From Nocardia seriolae NBRC 15557 (GTDB lineage Bacteria > Actinomycetota > Actinomycetes > Mycobacteriales > Mycobacteriaceae), in the NCBI RefSeq assembly GCF_007990715.1, contig NZ_BJWY01000013.1, positions 1 to 64,000 of the forward strand: DNA of 64,000 nt. Direction: 5' to 3'. Under the pieces are notes generated by a model. That model ran no database searches, was not told the origin of the DNA, and worked only from the letters and a program-made list of their open reading frames with translations. Both the position numbers and the translations under genes were made by a program. Below are positions 1 to 7,795 of this stretch, one piece after another (the first letter of the stretch is position 1; each line of letters opens with the position of its first letter).

Positions 1-324
1 GTACTAGGGCTGGTGCGCGGGCTGTTCCGATTCGACGAGCTGGCCCTGGAATACCAGCTGACCCGCCCCGGCCCCGGCCGCGACCACCTCGGGTCGCTGC
101 TGGATCCCCTCGACGAGCACGCGGAGCTGCTGGAGACGCTGCAATCGCACATCAGCAACAACCTGAACCGGCAGCGCACGGCGCGAATGCTGCACGTGCA
201 CACCAATACCGTCGACTACCGGCTCAAGCGGATCGGGCAGCTCACCGGATTCGACCCGACCCAGGCGTCGGGCCTGTGGTACCTGCGGTCCGCGCTGGTG
301 GCACGGACCTATCAGGCCGGGTAG
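1..324 (+). CDS. PucR-type transcriptional regulator, C-terminal fragment
   Basis: The frame is open from the first base, so the gene begins outside the window and only about 107 C-terminal residues are visible. They form the PucR C-terminal helix-turn-helix domain: a segment NNLNRQRTARMLHVHTNTVDY followed by RLKRIGQLTGFD, the pattern used by PucR/CdaR activators to bind DNA. The target cannot be deduced from this piece. A second, complete PucR regulator lies at 23091-24710 beside the uricase gene. The convergent lipase gene ends 4 bp downstream. Confidence 0.85.
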   Translation, partial: VLGLVRGLFRFDELALEYQLTRPGPGRDHLGSLLDPLDEHAELLETLQSHISNNLNRQRTARMLHVHTNTVDYRLKRIGQLTGFDPTQASGLWYLRSALVARTYQAG

Positions 325-328
325 CGGC

Positions 329-1543
329 TCAGCAGTTGGTCGGTGCCGCGTCGCCGCGCATGCGGGCGTCGAGCCAGGCGAGTACGGCGGGCAGGCCGAG
401 CACGGCGGCGGTGAGGTGGTCGGGCACCGGTTCGGGCTCGCTCCAGACCCGCGCGCCCGCCGCGCAGTAGCGGTGGACGGTGTCCACGATGGCGTCCACC
501 GGCACCAGTCCGTCGATGGGCGAATGCCATTCGAATACGGGCATGTTCGGGACGCCCGGGAACAGCTCGAGGCTGTTCTCCTCCACCACCGAGCGCGCCT
601 GCGGGTCGTCGGTCATGACGGTGGTCTTGGCGATATCGAGCGCGCCCTGCCCCGCGCCCGCGGCCAGAATGTCGTTGGTGCAGCTGTTGACCAGCTTGTC
701 GCGCACGGCCATGCCGTGTTCGTTGAGCTGGGCGGAGAGCGGAAACCGGTCCGGATACTCACGTTCGAGCCCCAGCCCCGCCGCGAGCGCCAGCCCGAAG
801 GCGGGATGCCGGTTCAGGCCCAGGGTTTCGAGCATGGAGACCAGGTTCATCGGCACGCCGCCCATGGCCGCGCCCGCGATCCGCAGATCCGGGGCGTAGG
901 TGGCGGCCAGCGCCGCCGCCCAGGCGGTGGCCATCCCGCCACCCGAGTAACCGGCCATGGCGACCGGACTGCGCTCGACCTTCAAATCGGACACGTGCTG
1001 TGCCGCGCGAATGCCGTCGAGGGTGATCTGGCCGCCCAGTTTGGCCGCGCCGTAGGCGAATCGAGGCCCTAGGTGGTCGGGCAGCGCGACCGTCCAGCCG
1101 CGTTGCAACAGCACGTTCCAGGCCGGAGCCTCGCGGACCGTGAGGTTGGGGTCGGTGGTGTAGAGCACCCGCGAGACCGCGCACTGAGCGCCCAGCCCGT
1201 TGATGATCTGCTGTAGTGACAGCAGCGGGGCGTCCGGGCGGCGGTTGCGGGGCGAGAGCACCGTGGTGGTGGCCGCGATGGGCTTGCCCTCGGAGTCGGT
1301 GGAGCGGAACTTGATCAGCCTGATCTCGGTGTCGGGAAAGCTCCCCAGCGCGGGCATGGCGCGCACCCCGAGCACGTCACCGGGTTTGTGATCGGCGATA
1401 TCGGCGGGCGCGGCGTAGAAGGGGTCCGGATCCGGTGCCAGCAGTGGTTGCGCCACAGCCGATCCCGGGTCGACTCCGATCGATCCCAGGGCGACGGTGA
1501 ACAGGGCAGCGCCGATGACCGCGACCGGCACACGAATCCTCAT
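329..1543 (-). CDS. Secreted lipase (LIP family, alpha/beta hydrolase)
   Basis: A 404-residue exported hydrolase, predicted to cleave triacylglycerols or other lipid esters outside the membrane. The chosen ATG at 1543 begins a signal peptide (MRIRVPVAVIGAALF, cleavage near AVA at about residue 31); the frame extends further upstream but that extension is charged and lacks a signal. The nucleophile elbow GYSGGG places the catalytic serine near residue 200, and the following GGMATAWAA stretch is typical of the secretory lipase family PF03583. Length fits the family. It converges on the PucR fragment. An 11-bp inverted repeat lies 62 bp upstream (see 1605-1634). Confidence 0.85.
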   Translation of the reverse strand: MRIRVPVAVIGAALFTVALGSIGVDPGSAVAQPLLAPDPDPFYAAPADIADHKPGDVLGVRAMPALGSFPDTEIRLIKFRSTDSEGKPIAATTTVLSPRNRRPDAPLLSLQQIINGLGAQCAVSRVLYTTDPNLTVREAPAWNVLLQRGWTVALPDHLGPRFAYGAAKLGGQITLDGIRAAQHVSDLKVERSPVAMAGYSGGGMATAWAAALAATYAPDLRIAGAAMGGVPMNLVSMLETLGLNRHPAFGLALAAGLGLEREYPDRFPLSAQLNEHGMAVRDKLVNSCTNDILAAGAGQGALDIAKTTVMTDDPQARSVVEENSLELFPGVPNMPVFEWHSPIDGLVPVDAIVDTVHRYCAAGARVWSEPEPVPDHLTAAVLGLPAVLAWLDARMRGDAAPTNC

Positions 1544-1862
1544 GCCGGGCAGCGTAGGAAGGGAAGGGCGGTCACGGGAGCATCTCGGGGGAACCTTCCG
1601 AACATTCACAATCGGCGCGGCGGCCGATTGTGAACGCTTGCGCCTTGATGTCGAGGCCGCCCGCGGCTCCAATCATTTGAGCCGCAATCGTTTCTGTTCC
1701 AACGGGTAACAACAAGAATCGTGCGGCGCTTGTGACATTTCCAAGCTCCGATTCGGAACACGTTCTCGTCCGGGCTATTCCAGTTACTTTCGGTCACAGA
1801 GACGCGCCGCCGCCGCAGGGGTCGGCCGCGGGTCTCCCCGCACTACTCGAGGAGCAGCACGC
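1544..1862. other. Intergenic region between lipase and small gene
   Basis: About 320 bp without a convincing gene, between two divergently transcribed genes. It holds the inverted repeat at 1605-1634 and must carry promoters for both sides. No clear -35/-10 pair was identified. Confidence 0.6.
1605..1634. promoter_or_regulatory. Inverted repeat, candidate operator of the lipase gene
   Basis: TTCACAATCGG at 1605-1615 and its exact reverse complement CCGATTGTGAA at 1624-1634 are separated by 8 bp. Two perfect 11-bp arms with centres 19 bp apart suit a dimeric repressor or activator. The element sits 62-91 bp upstream of the lipase ATG. The cognate regulator is not identifiable. Confidence 0.5.
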
Positions 1863-2105
1863 ATGACCGGCAGCACCGAAGGCAAGGTCTTGTTCGACAG
1901 CTTGGGGGAAGCGCTCACGCACCGGGTCACCGTCTATCTCGGCGGGCCCGACGACGGGGCCGAACTGACCATGGAATACGCGGCCACCTGGAAAGAGGCG
2001 TCCGACTTCACCGTGGCGGCGGTACACGCCGGACTCGCCGTGACGGTGGACGGCCGGATCCGGCCCGGCCTGCGCCGACTACCGCGCTACGGATTCCGGC
2101 ATTGA
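1863..2105 (+). CDS. Hypothetical protein, 80 aa
   Basis: A small gene with a reasonable ribosome site (GAGGAGCAG) just before its ATG. The product begins MTGSTEGKVLFDSLGEAL, is soluble and mixed alpha/beta in character, and shows no signal peptide or membrane helix. I do not recognise the family. It stands alone between two secreted-hydrolase genes on the other strand. Its high third-position GC and the ribosome site support it as real; function unknown. Confidence 0.55.
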   Translation: MTGSTEGKVLFDSLGEALTHRVTVYLGGPDDGAELTMEYAATWKEASDFTVAAVHAGLAVTVDGRIRPGLRRLPRYGFRH

Positions 2106-2141
2106 AACAGCCGGTACCGCGCTAGATTTCGGGCGGCGCGA

Positions 2142-3134
2142 CTACCGCCCGAACGCGGTCGCGAGAGTATCCCAGGCCGGGCCCAGCTGGGCGGAGAAAT
2201 CCTCCCAGGCGTGGATGCCGGTGGGCTCGTAGTGAACGGTCGCGGGAATCCGCAAGTCGCTCAACCGTTTCGCGAAATGCTCGGTGCAGATCCGAGCCCC
2301 GGCCTCCAGCGCCACACCACCGCCCGCGGACTGCAACGCGGCCGGCATATCCGCCGACCTGAGCACCTCGGCCAGATCGGGCACGCCCGGCACGCCGGAG
2401 GCGGCCGAGAGATAGATGACGGTGCCGCGCAAGGCTTCCGCGCCCACCGTGCTGTCGTGGGTGAGCCAATCGAAGGTGCCGAGCGGACCCCACAGATTCA
2501 TCACATTGCCGCCGCGCGAGGCCACCGTGAGGGCGGTGACCATGCTGCCGGTGCTGTCCACGGTCGAATAGCAGCCGCTCATCCCGGCCACCGCGCGATA
2601 CAGGCCCGGGTGGCGGTGGGCGAGCATCATCGCGCCCTGTGCGCCCATCGAGACGCCCGCGATGGCGCGACGGCCGTCGGAGTGCAGGTACGGCTCGATG
2701 ACGCCGGGCAGTTCGCCGGCGAGGAAGGTATCCCAGCGGTTCCAGCCGAGGGCGGCGTCGGGGTGCTGCCAGTCGGTGTACATGCTGCCGGTCGCGCCCG
2801 CCGGGAAGACCACATCGATCGGCTTGTCGGCGAAGAAATCCGCGGCGTGCCCCTTGGTGAGCCAGTCCGAGACGCCTTCGGCATCGACGCCGTCGAGCAG
2901 ATAGAGGGTCGGCCGGGGCCCGTCACCCGAACCGTGCAGCACGTCCAGGGTGACCGGGCGGCCCATGGCCGCCGAATCGACTTGCACTCGTTCCCAGCGC
3001 GGCCCGATCCGGTCGGAGTGAATGACATTCGCGTGCAGCGCGGTTCGATCCGCGGTGGCGTTCACCGGCAGAACCGCGACGATCGCCAATGTGACCGCAA
3101 TCGCGAGAGTCCGCCATATGCTGCTGTCCGACAA
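2142..3134 (-). CDS. Antigen 85-like mycolyltransferase/esterase, secreted
   Basis: A 330-residue exported alpha/beta hydrolase of the esterase D/antigen 85 family (PF00756). In mycolic-acid bacteria such proteins transfer mycolic acids onto trehalose or arabinogalactan in the cell wall. A TTG start at 3134 is preferred because AGGAG lies 5 bp before it and an N-terminal hydrophobic signal (IWRTLAIAVTLAIVAVLPV) follows at once. Family marks are YLLDGVDAEGVSDW near residue 80, GSMYTDWQHPD near 116, the nucleophile GVSMGAQ with Ser about 162, and a C-terminal GIHAWEDF carrying the histidine. Whether it is a true mycolyltransferase or a general esterase cannot be settled here. Confidence 0.8.
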   Translation of the reverse strand: MSDSSIWRTLAIAVTLAIVAVLPVNATADRTALHANVIHSDRIGPRWERVQVDSAAMGRPVTLDVLHGSGDGPRPTLYLLDGVDAEGVSDWLTKGHAADFFADKPIDVVFPAGATGSMYTDWQHPDAALGWNRWDTFLAGELPGVIEPYLHSDGRRAIAGVSMGAQGAMMLAHRHPGLYRAVAGMSGCYSTVDSTGSMVTALTVASRGGNVMNLWGPLGTFDWLTHDSTVGAEALRGTVIYLSAASGVPGVPDLAEVLRSADMPAALQSAGGGVALEAGARICTEHFAKRLSDLRIPATVHYEPTGIHAWEDFSAQLGPAWDTLATAFGR

Positions 3135-3570
3135 TGTAACTCCTGGCACCCGGGCGTGATATCCGAAGAACCCACCGGGCGGTTGCGAGGTTTTCCGCTC
3201 GGTGGGTGTCTTCATCCGTTGGGAGTGCAGTTCTCGACTGCACTGGCAGTTGTCATGAATCGAACAAATGTCCTCGACGTGCGGGGCAGGGGAGGACTCG
3301 GACCTCACCTCCAAAACGCGTGTCCCAGTGCGGTTTCCGGTGTCGATATCGACCGCGCATTCTTATCTCGATCCGATATCGGAACCCATTGCGAGCGTAA
3401 CCAGCCGGGGGTGCCGATAGGCAGGTCGCAAAGCACCTTCTGGAGAGTTCACAATTCGGCCCCGCCCGCGCGTGGGACCCAGCACAGCAGCGAACACCCC
3501 CGCCCCGTTCCCGCACCGTCAACCCCTCGAAACGCGCTGTCAACCAACCGTTTCGATCACGGATATCACG

Positions 3571-3600
3571 TTGACCAGCGCATTGCCGTCCGGCTAGGTT
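3571..3600 (+). promoter_or_regulatory. Candidate sigma-70-type promoter of the DMT transporter
   Basis: TTGACC at 3571-3576 and TAGGTT at 3595-3600 are separated by 18 bp, which gives a plausible housekeeping promoter. Transcription would start near 3607, immediately before the palindrome at 3615-3626. Confidence 0.45.
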
Positions 3601-3614
3601 CATCTCGGAGCATT

Positions 3615-3626
3615 TGGTCTAGACCA
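3615..3626. promoter_or_regulatory. DasR/GntR-type operator (TGGTCTAGACCA)
   Basis: A perfect 12-bp palindrome, TGGTCTAGACCA. It is identical to the core of the dre site bound by DasR, the GntR/HutC-family aminosugar regulator of actinobacteria. It lies between the candidate promoter and the GTG start of the transporter at 3644, where a bound repressor would block transcription. Confidence 0.6.
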
Positions 3627-3643
3627 TCCGAGAGGATTCGAGC

Positions 3644-4501
3644 GTGCAGTCGATGGCATACCTGGCCCTGGCGGTTTCGGTCTTCATGCACGCCGGCTGG
3701 AATGTCGCCCTCGGCTGGATCCGGCGCAGCCACCGCCCCGTCTCCCCCACCGCCGACATGCTCCTCGCGGGCAGCCTGCTGTTCCTCCCCCTCGCCCTCG
3801 CCACCTGGCACTTCGAGCTCTACGCCGTCCCCTTCGCCGCCGCGTCGATCCTGTTCAGCACCATCTATTTCGCCCTCCTCGAAAGGGCCTACGCCACCGC
3901 CCCCGTCGGCGAGGTCTACCCCATCGTCCGCGGCAGCTCCCCCGTCCTGGTCGTCACCGCCTCCGCCATCCTCGGCACCACCATCGGCTGGACCCGCTGG
4001 CTCGGCGTGGCTTTCATCACCGCGGGCGTCGCGATGATCGCCCTCTCCCGCGCCCGCTCCGCCGCCCCCGGCATAGTCGGCGGCCGCCGATCGGTCTTGT
4101 GGGGTCTCACAATCGGCTGCTGTGTAGCCAGCTACACAATGTTCGACGGCATCGGCGTCCACCACGCCGCCCCCATGCCATACCTCATCACCGTCATGGG
4201 CGGCAGCGGCACAGTCCTCAAGATCAGGGACCTCGCCCGGCCCACCTCAACCTCCACCCTGACCTTGCGCCCCCTCCCCCTGACCATCGCGGGCGGCTCC
4301 ACAATGCTCGGAGCATTCGGCCTGACCCTCGTCGCCATGCCCCAACTCCCGATCGCAGTCGTAGCCAGCGTCAGAGAATCGAGCATCGTTGCGGGAGCAT
4401 TACTCAGTCGAGTTCTACTGAACGAGCGAATTTCTCGGCAAGGAGCGTTCGGAATAGCAAGCGTTCTGACCGGTGCCATTGTAATTGGATTGCCCGCCTG
4501 A
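3644..4501 (+). CDS. EamA/DMT-family membrane transporter
   Basis: A 285-residue polytopic membrane protein with about nine or ten hydrophobic segments in two related halves, as expected for the drug/metabolite transporter superfamily (EamA). The GTG at 3644 follows an AGAGGA ribosome site with 8-bp spacing. Family-like features include the first helix with HAGWNV, the ERAYATAPVGEVYPIVRGS stretch near residue 88 and the C-terminal ESSIVAGALLSRVLLNER segment near 248. The substrate is unknown. The adjacent DasR-type operator suggests control by a GntR regulator responding to a sugar or sugar phosphate. Confidence 0.85.
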   Translation: MQSMAYLALAVSVFMHAGWNVALGWIRRSHRPVSPTADMLLAGSLLFLPLALATWHFELYAVPFAAASILFSTIYFALLERAYATAPVGEVYPIVRGSSPVLVVTASAILGTTIGWTRWLGVAFITAGVAMIALSRARSAAPGIVGGRRSVLWGLTIGCCVASYTMFDGIGVHHAAPMPYLITVMGGSGTVLKIRDLARPTSTSTLTLRPLPLTIAGGSTMLGAFGLTLVAMPQLPIAVVASVRESSIVAGALLSRVLLNERISRQGAFGIASVLTGAIVIGLPA

Positions 4502-4588
4502 ACAATTCACATATGGTACCGTGAATTATGTTGCAATATCGGACAATTCGGGTTCAAGCATCAGCGTGATAAGCGTAAAAACGATGAC

Positions 4589-5110
4589 ATGACCGGGGAG
4601 GGAATGGTTCTCGACGACATCACGACCGCAGACGCGATCGCCATGGTGTCGCGTGCGACCGACACCCTGCTCAACGATTCTCTGGCCCCCTTCATCGATG
4701 ACAATTCCGTGGCCCTGATGCGGGAATGGGAAACCACCAAGCGTCGGATGGCCGCTGTCGAACACCGCATGGTGGCGCAGGTGAATCGCCGTGCCCTGCC
4801 CGAGAAAGCCGGATGGAAAAACCACACCGCCAAATACCTCGAGCAGACCCTGCGCATCGGGCACGCCGACGCCCACGGCCGGGTCACCGCCGAACAGGCG
4901 CTGGGCGTGCGTCAGGAAGCCGGGCAGATCCTCGAACCGGTCCTGGCGTGGACGGCCGCGATCCAGGAAATGGGCTTGATCTCGACCGATCACGTTCGTC
5001 AGATCGCGAAGGTGATGAAGCGGATCCCCCAGGGCGTCGATGCGGTACTGCGTGCAGAAGCGGCACGCGATGTCTCACGGCCTGCGCTGACCCCCGGGTA
5101 CGCCCCACCT
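4589..5110 (+). pseudogene. DUF222 (13E12 repeat) protein gene, truncated
   Basis: The first 165-170 codons match the N-terminal half of DUF222 proteins, which usually end in an HNH nuclease domain: ADAIAMVSRATDTLL, TTKRRMAAVEHRM, then EQALGVRQEAGQILEPVLAW and STDHVRQIAKVMKRIP. After about codon 170 the resemblance stops, and the frame runs on to 5578 as unrelated sequence antisense to the gene at 5177-5464. The HNH domain is therefore missing. The boundary near 5090-5110 looks like a recombination junction at the edge of an accessory segment. DUF222 genes are multicopy and often serve as recombination sites. Confidence 0.7.
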
Positions 5111-5176
5111 CGAACTCATGAGGGAGAGCGCGACCCCCGGACGATCGACGCCGGGGGTAGCTTTGGGTGTTGTTCG

Positions 5177-5464
5177 TCAGGCTGGCTGTACCGGATGCCC
5201 CGAGCCCTCCAGTGCAGCCATCGCAATGGTTATGGCGGAGGTGAGGGCCTGCCACGAGTCGGTGCCGCGCCCGGGGTTGCCGGTGGCCCACGTCTCGCCG
5301 ATGCCGTCAATCCGCCACGGGCACAGCCATATCCCGTCGCGGTCGGGGTCGGGTCGTGGTGCGCCCAGCGCAACGACTACCGAGCCACCGTGGTCTTCGG
5401 AGACGAGTTCGCGGGTAGCGATCGGTTCGCCGAACTCTCCGACGCCGTCGAATGTGGGAGGCAT
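5177..5464 (-). CDS. Small protein resembling DUF6968, 95 aa
   Basis: A short soluble protein: PIATRELVSEDHGGSVVVALGAP, then WLCPWRIDGIGE, then DSWQALTSAITIAMAALE. The order IATR, a beta strand, W-C-P-x-x-I-x-G-x-G and a late DSxQAL helix resembles DUF6968, a domain of unknown function common as a solitary gene in actinobacterial accessory DNA. The start at 5464 has AAGG upstream. An in-frame ATG at 5494 would overlap the neighbouring gene by 20 bp. It runs antisense to the tail of the broken DUF222 frame. Confidence 0.55.
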   Translation of the reverse strand: MPPTFDGVGEFGEPIATRELVSEDHGGSVVVALGAPRPDPDRDGIWLCPWRIDGIGETWATGNPGRGTDSWQALTSAITIAMAALEGSGHPVQPA

Positions 5465-5474
5465 GGCAGGCACC

Positions 5475-5753
5475 TTAATAGGGTTGGCCGTCATATGGTG
5501 AGACCCAGATCGGGCAGGTGCCCTTGTAGCACTCCGACAGCCACCAGGTGGCGTTCTCGAGGCATTTCGCTTGACTAGGGCTTCTGTATGCGTACGCGTC
5601 GTAACACTGCTGGGCGTGCCATTTGTCCTGGGCATCGCACCAATCCTTGTCCCCGTAAGTGCCCCCGGCGGAGGCGATTCCGACGCCGATCGCGATCGTG
5701 GCGGCGACCGTAGACAGAAACAGGCCGACACGAGAAGTATTGCGTAGCATCAT
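5475..5753 (-). CDS. Small secreted cysteine-containing protein, 92 aa
   Basis: It begins MMLRNTSRVGLFLSTVAATI, an N-terminal signal peptide ending near IASAGG (about residue 29), after which about 60 mature residues remain. These contain five cysteines spaced through DWCDAQ, QQCYDA, AKCLEN, SECYKG and GTCPIW, and several tryptophans and tyrosines, suggesting a compact disulfide-bonded exported protein. AAGGA precedes the double ATG; the second ATG (5750) has the better spacing. I do not recognise the family. It lies just upstream of the DUF6968-like gene on the same strand. Confidence 0.6.
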   Translation of the reverse strand: MMLRNTSRVGLFLSTVAATIAIGVGIASAGGTYGDKDWCDAQDKWHAQQCYDAYAYRSPSQAKCLENATWWLSECYKGTCPIWVSPYDGQPY

Positions 5754-5802
5754 ATTTCCTTCACAATTCTCTCATCCTCCACCCGTTCGCCGAGGTGGAA
5801 GT

Positions 5803-6069
5803 TCATAACGTGAACCGGCTTCCCTTGGATCCCCACAGGGCACGCCCGCGGCGAGTGAGCTTCCATCCCTGGCAGGTGTTCTCAGCTAGCCCCCGTGCCG
5901 CCAGGCGTGCCAGAATGCGGCGCACAGCGTCATCGGAGAGGCTCATGCCCGGCCCGGACGGCGGCACCGCGATCACCTTCACGACCCGGTCGACTTCGAG
6001 GGCGTCGGCGGTGACGAGCGCGCCGATGACCGCGAAGTCCTGGAGACCGAGCGGGCTCACGCTGGACAT
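5803..6069 (-). CDS. Small winged-helix-like protein, 88 aa
   Basis: The product starts MSSVSPLGLQDFAVIGALV and carries SLSDDAVRRILARLAARGLAEN followed by GWKLTRRGRALW. That is the helix-helix-wing pattern of a winged helix DNA-binding domain of MarR-like type. Its ATG overlaps the stop of the gene at 6057-6368 by 13 bp, so the two are probably translated together. This pair is divergent from the XRE regulator gene across the operator at 6441-6491. Function is unknown; a role in local regulation is an inference. Confidence 0.6.
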   Translation of the reverse strand: MSSVSPLGLQDFAVIGALVTADALEVDRVVKVIAVPPSGPGMSLSDDAVRRILARLAARGLAENTCQGWKLTRRGRALWGSKGSRFTL

Positions 6070-6368
6070 CCGCGCCGCCCTCCGAAGTAGCGCGCGAATG
6101 TTTCGCGCGGGGTCGCTGTTTCGACATCGCATACGTGCATGATCCGGTCCAGGGTGAGCGCGTCCACATGCGCGGGCGATGGTGCGATCACGGCGTCGAC
6201 GTCGGTTTCGCGGACCAGGTCCAGCAGTCTCAGCCGGGTGTTCTCCGGCGGCCATAGCAGCAGGTACCCGAGCTGGCGCGCCAGCCGCGTACACAGCGCC
6301 TTGTCCCATTCCGGCGCTGTGGTCACCTCGTCGTCGATATGTCCCAATGCTGTCGGCAACGTTCGCAT
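6057..6368 (-). CDS. Conserved hypothetical protein, 103 aa
   Basis: Begins MRTLPTALGHIDDEVTTAPEW and continues LARQLGYLLLWPPENTRLRL, then LVRETDVDAVIAPSPAHVDAL and HVCDVETATPRETFARYF. The middle part faintly recalls the second half of a serine-recombinase catalytic domain (A-x-x-L-G-Y ... LL-x-x-V-x-x-x-x-VDAV), but no catalytic serine or arginines are present. It is not expected to recombine DNA. It is the first gene of the small leftward operon, upstream of the winged-helix gene, and faces the XRE gene. Confidence 0.6.
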   Translation of the reverse strand: MRTLPTALGHIDDEVTTAPEWDKALCTRLARQLGYLLLWPPENTRLRLLDLVRETDVDAVIAPSPAHVDALTLDRIMHVCDVETATPRETFARYFGGRRGCPA

Positions 6369-6440
6369 CTTGACTGCCCTCGAGGTCCGTAGTCCGTTTG
6401 CCTTGGTTCGAGACAACCTCGGACGCGGCAGTCCCGGAAA

Positions 6441-6491
6441 GGTGGCAAGTCCGCAGGAAAGCGACTTGCCACCCTCTTGCCATCGGCAAGA
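6441..6491. promoter_or_regulatory. Operator cluster with four GGCAAG half-sites
   Basis: GGTGGCAAGTC (6441-6451) and its exact complement GACTTGCCACC (6463-6473) have 11-bp arms whose centres are 22 bp apart, two helical turns. A second inverted repeat, TCTTGCC (6475-6481) and GGCAAGA (6485-6491), follows. All four halves share GGCAAG/CTTGCC. The cluster sits between the divergent gene at 6368 and the XRE gene at 6500, the expected place for autoregulation by the XRE protein. Confidence 0.65.
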
Positions 6492-6499
6492 ATGTGCAG

Positions 6500-7795
6500 A
6501 TGGGCGAGCGTCGGGCCGATGAGCCCACAGGTGCGGCAACCACGGTTGCCGACGAGTTGGCGCGCGAGATACGGCGGCGCAGAAAAGCGATCCCCGGATT
6601 GAGCCAGCGGATACTGGGCACCAGGATCGGCTACACCCGTCAATACGTGTCCATGGCCGAATGGGAGGACGCCAATCTCCCTTCTTATGAGCTCGTTTCA
6701 GCGATCGACAAGGCCCTCGGCGCGAACGGCGAACTGATCGCGCTGCGCGCCCGCGCCACGACGGAACAGACCGGCCGCCGCACCGCACCGCACGCCGAGC
6801 CGCCCCCGCATACAAGTGAGGGCACGGACGCAATCGACGTGCTGCGGCGCGTCCACGCGCTGGCCAGATCGGTCGACCCGGAGATCGTTCGCGCACTGCG
6901 GGCGAACACGGCAGCGACGATCGAGGGATACGAGTCTCTCGATCACGGCGACCTTGTCGCGACACTGACCAAGCAGCGCGCATGGGTCGGCGAACTGGTC
7001 GACGAGTGCAGCCGTCCACAGCAGCGCCAGCAATTGTTCGAAGTGGCGGGCGAAACTTCGGGGCTGCTCGGGTATCTCGCGGTCGGGCGCGGAGAATTCC
7101 CCCTCGCTCGCGCGTACTGCCTCGAGGCGTACACCTTCACCGACCTCGCCGAGGATCCGAACCTACGGGCATGGGCGCGCGGTCTCCAGAGCTTCTGTGA
7201 GTACTACGCCGGGCGCTTCGCCGACGCCCTGGACTACGCGCAAGACGGTCTCGCCTGCGCGCCGTCCGGGCCGCAAAACGTTCGACTCATGATCAACGGG
7301 GCCGCGCGGGCAATGGGGAAACTCCGCGACGCCGAAGGGGTCCGCCGAGCCGTTGACACCGCCTACGAAATGCTCGCCCACCACAACCCACCAGACGGAA
7401 TACCGTCTAGCGTCTCCCTGGGCTGCTACAGCGAAACCCAGACCGCCAGCAACGCCGCCACCGCCTATGTAGCCTTGGGTATGCCCGACAAGGTCGAACA
7501 GTATGCGGCGCTGGCACTTCCTGAGATCAGCAAATTCGGATCACCGTGGAGCCGCTCCCTCGTCGCGATCGATCTCGCGCACGCGCAGATCGCAGCCAAG
7601 AACCCCGACCTGGACCGCGCCACGAACCTGGTTCTGAGCGCGTTGGAAACGTCCTCGGACAAACCGATCATTTCAGTGCGGAACAGGGCGGCGGAGTTCG
7701 TGCGCGACGCCCGAAACCGTTGGGGCAGCGCCGGACAACTCGATACTGTCCGCGATGCTGTTGCAGCGCTGAGTAATACGGTTCCGCAAGCATGA
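6500..7795 (+). CDS. XRE-family regulator with TPR-like C-terminal region
   Basis: A 431-residue protein. Residues about 15-75 form an XRE helix-turn-helix (AREIRRRRKAIPGLSQR, then YTRQYVSMAEWEDANLPS). The long C-terminal part, from about 140, is rich in paired helices (GELVDECSRPQQRQQLFEVAGETS, ARAYCLEAYTFTDLAED) typical of TPR-like ligand or peptide sensors in actinobacterial regulators. The ATG at 6500 is chosen because upstream residues are not conserved-looking; GTG at 6494 is possible. The stop overlaps the next gene's start by 4 bp. It probably binds the GGCAAG repeats just upstream. Confidence 0.8.
   Translation: MGERRADEPTGAATTVADELAREIRRRRKAIPGLSQRILGTRIGYTRQYVSMAEWEDANLPSYELVSAIDKALGANGELIALRARATTEQTGRRTAPHAEPPPHTSEGTDAIDVLRRVHALARSVDPEIVRALRANTAATIEGYESLDHGDLVATLTKQRAWVGELVDECSRPQQRQQLFEVAGETSGLLGYLAVGRGEFPLARAYCLEAYTFTDLAEDPNLRAWARGLQSFCEYYAGRFADALDYAQDGLACAPSGPQNVRLMINGAARAMGKLRDAEGVRRAVDTAYEMLAHHNPPDGIPSSVSLGCYSETQTASNAATAYVALGMPDKVEQYAALALPEISKFGSPWSRSLVAIDLAHAQIAAKNPDLDRATNLVLSALETSSDKPIISVRNRAAEFVRDARNRWGSAGQLDTVRDAVAALSNTVPQA

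Larger units (their letters stand above)
3135..3643. other. Intergenic region upstream of two divergent genes
   Basis: About 510 bp without a convincing gene; open frames here lack ribosome sites and coding character. The right end carries the promoter and DasR-type operator of the transporter gene. Nothing else recognisable was seen. Confidence 0.6.

Noticed and set aside
3253-3603. Gene on the minus strand between the esterase and transporter genes
   Set aside because: The frame lacks a ribosome site, overlaps the promoter and operator of the transporter, and encodes arginine-rich sequence without family features.
6057-6368. Serine recombinase fragment
   Set aside because: Only a vague pattern around LVRETDVDAV is shared. 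No catalytic serine or arginines are present and the length is too short, so it is listed as hypothetical.
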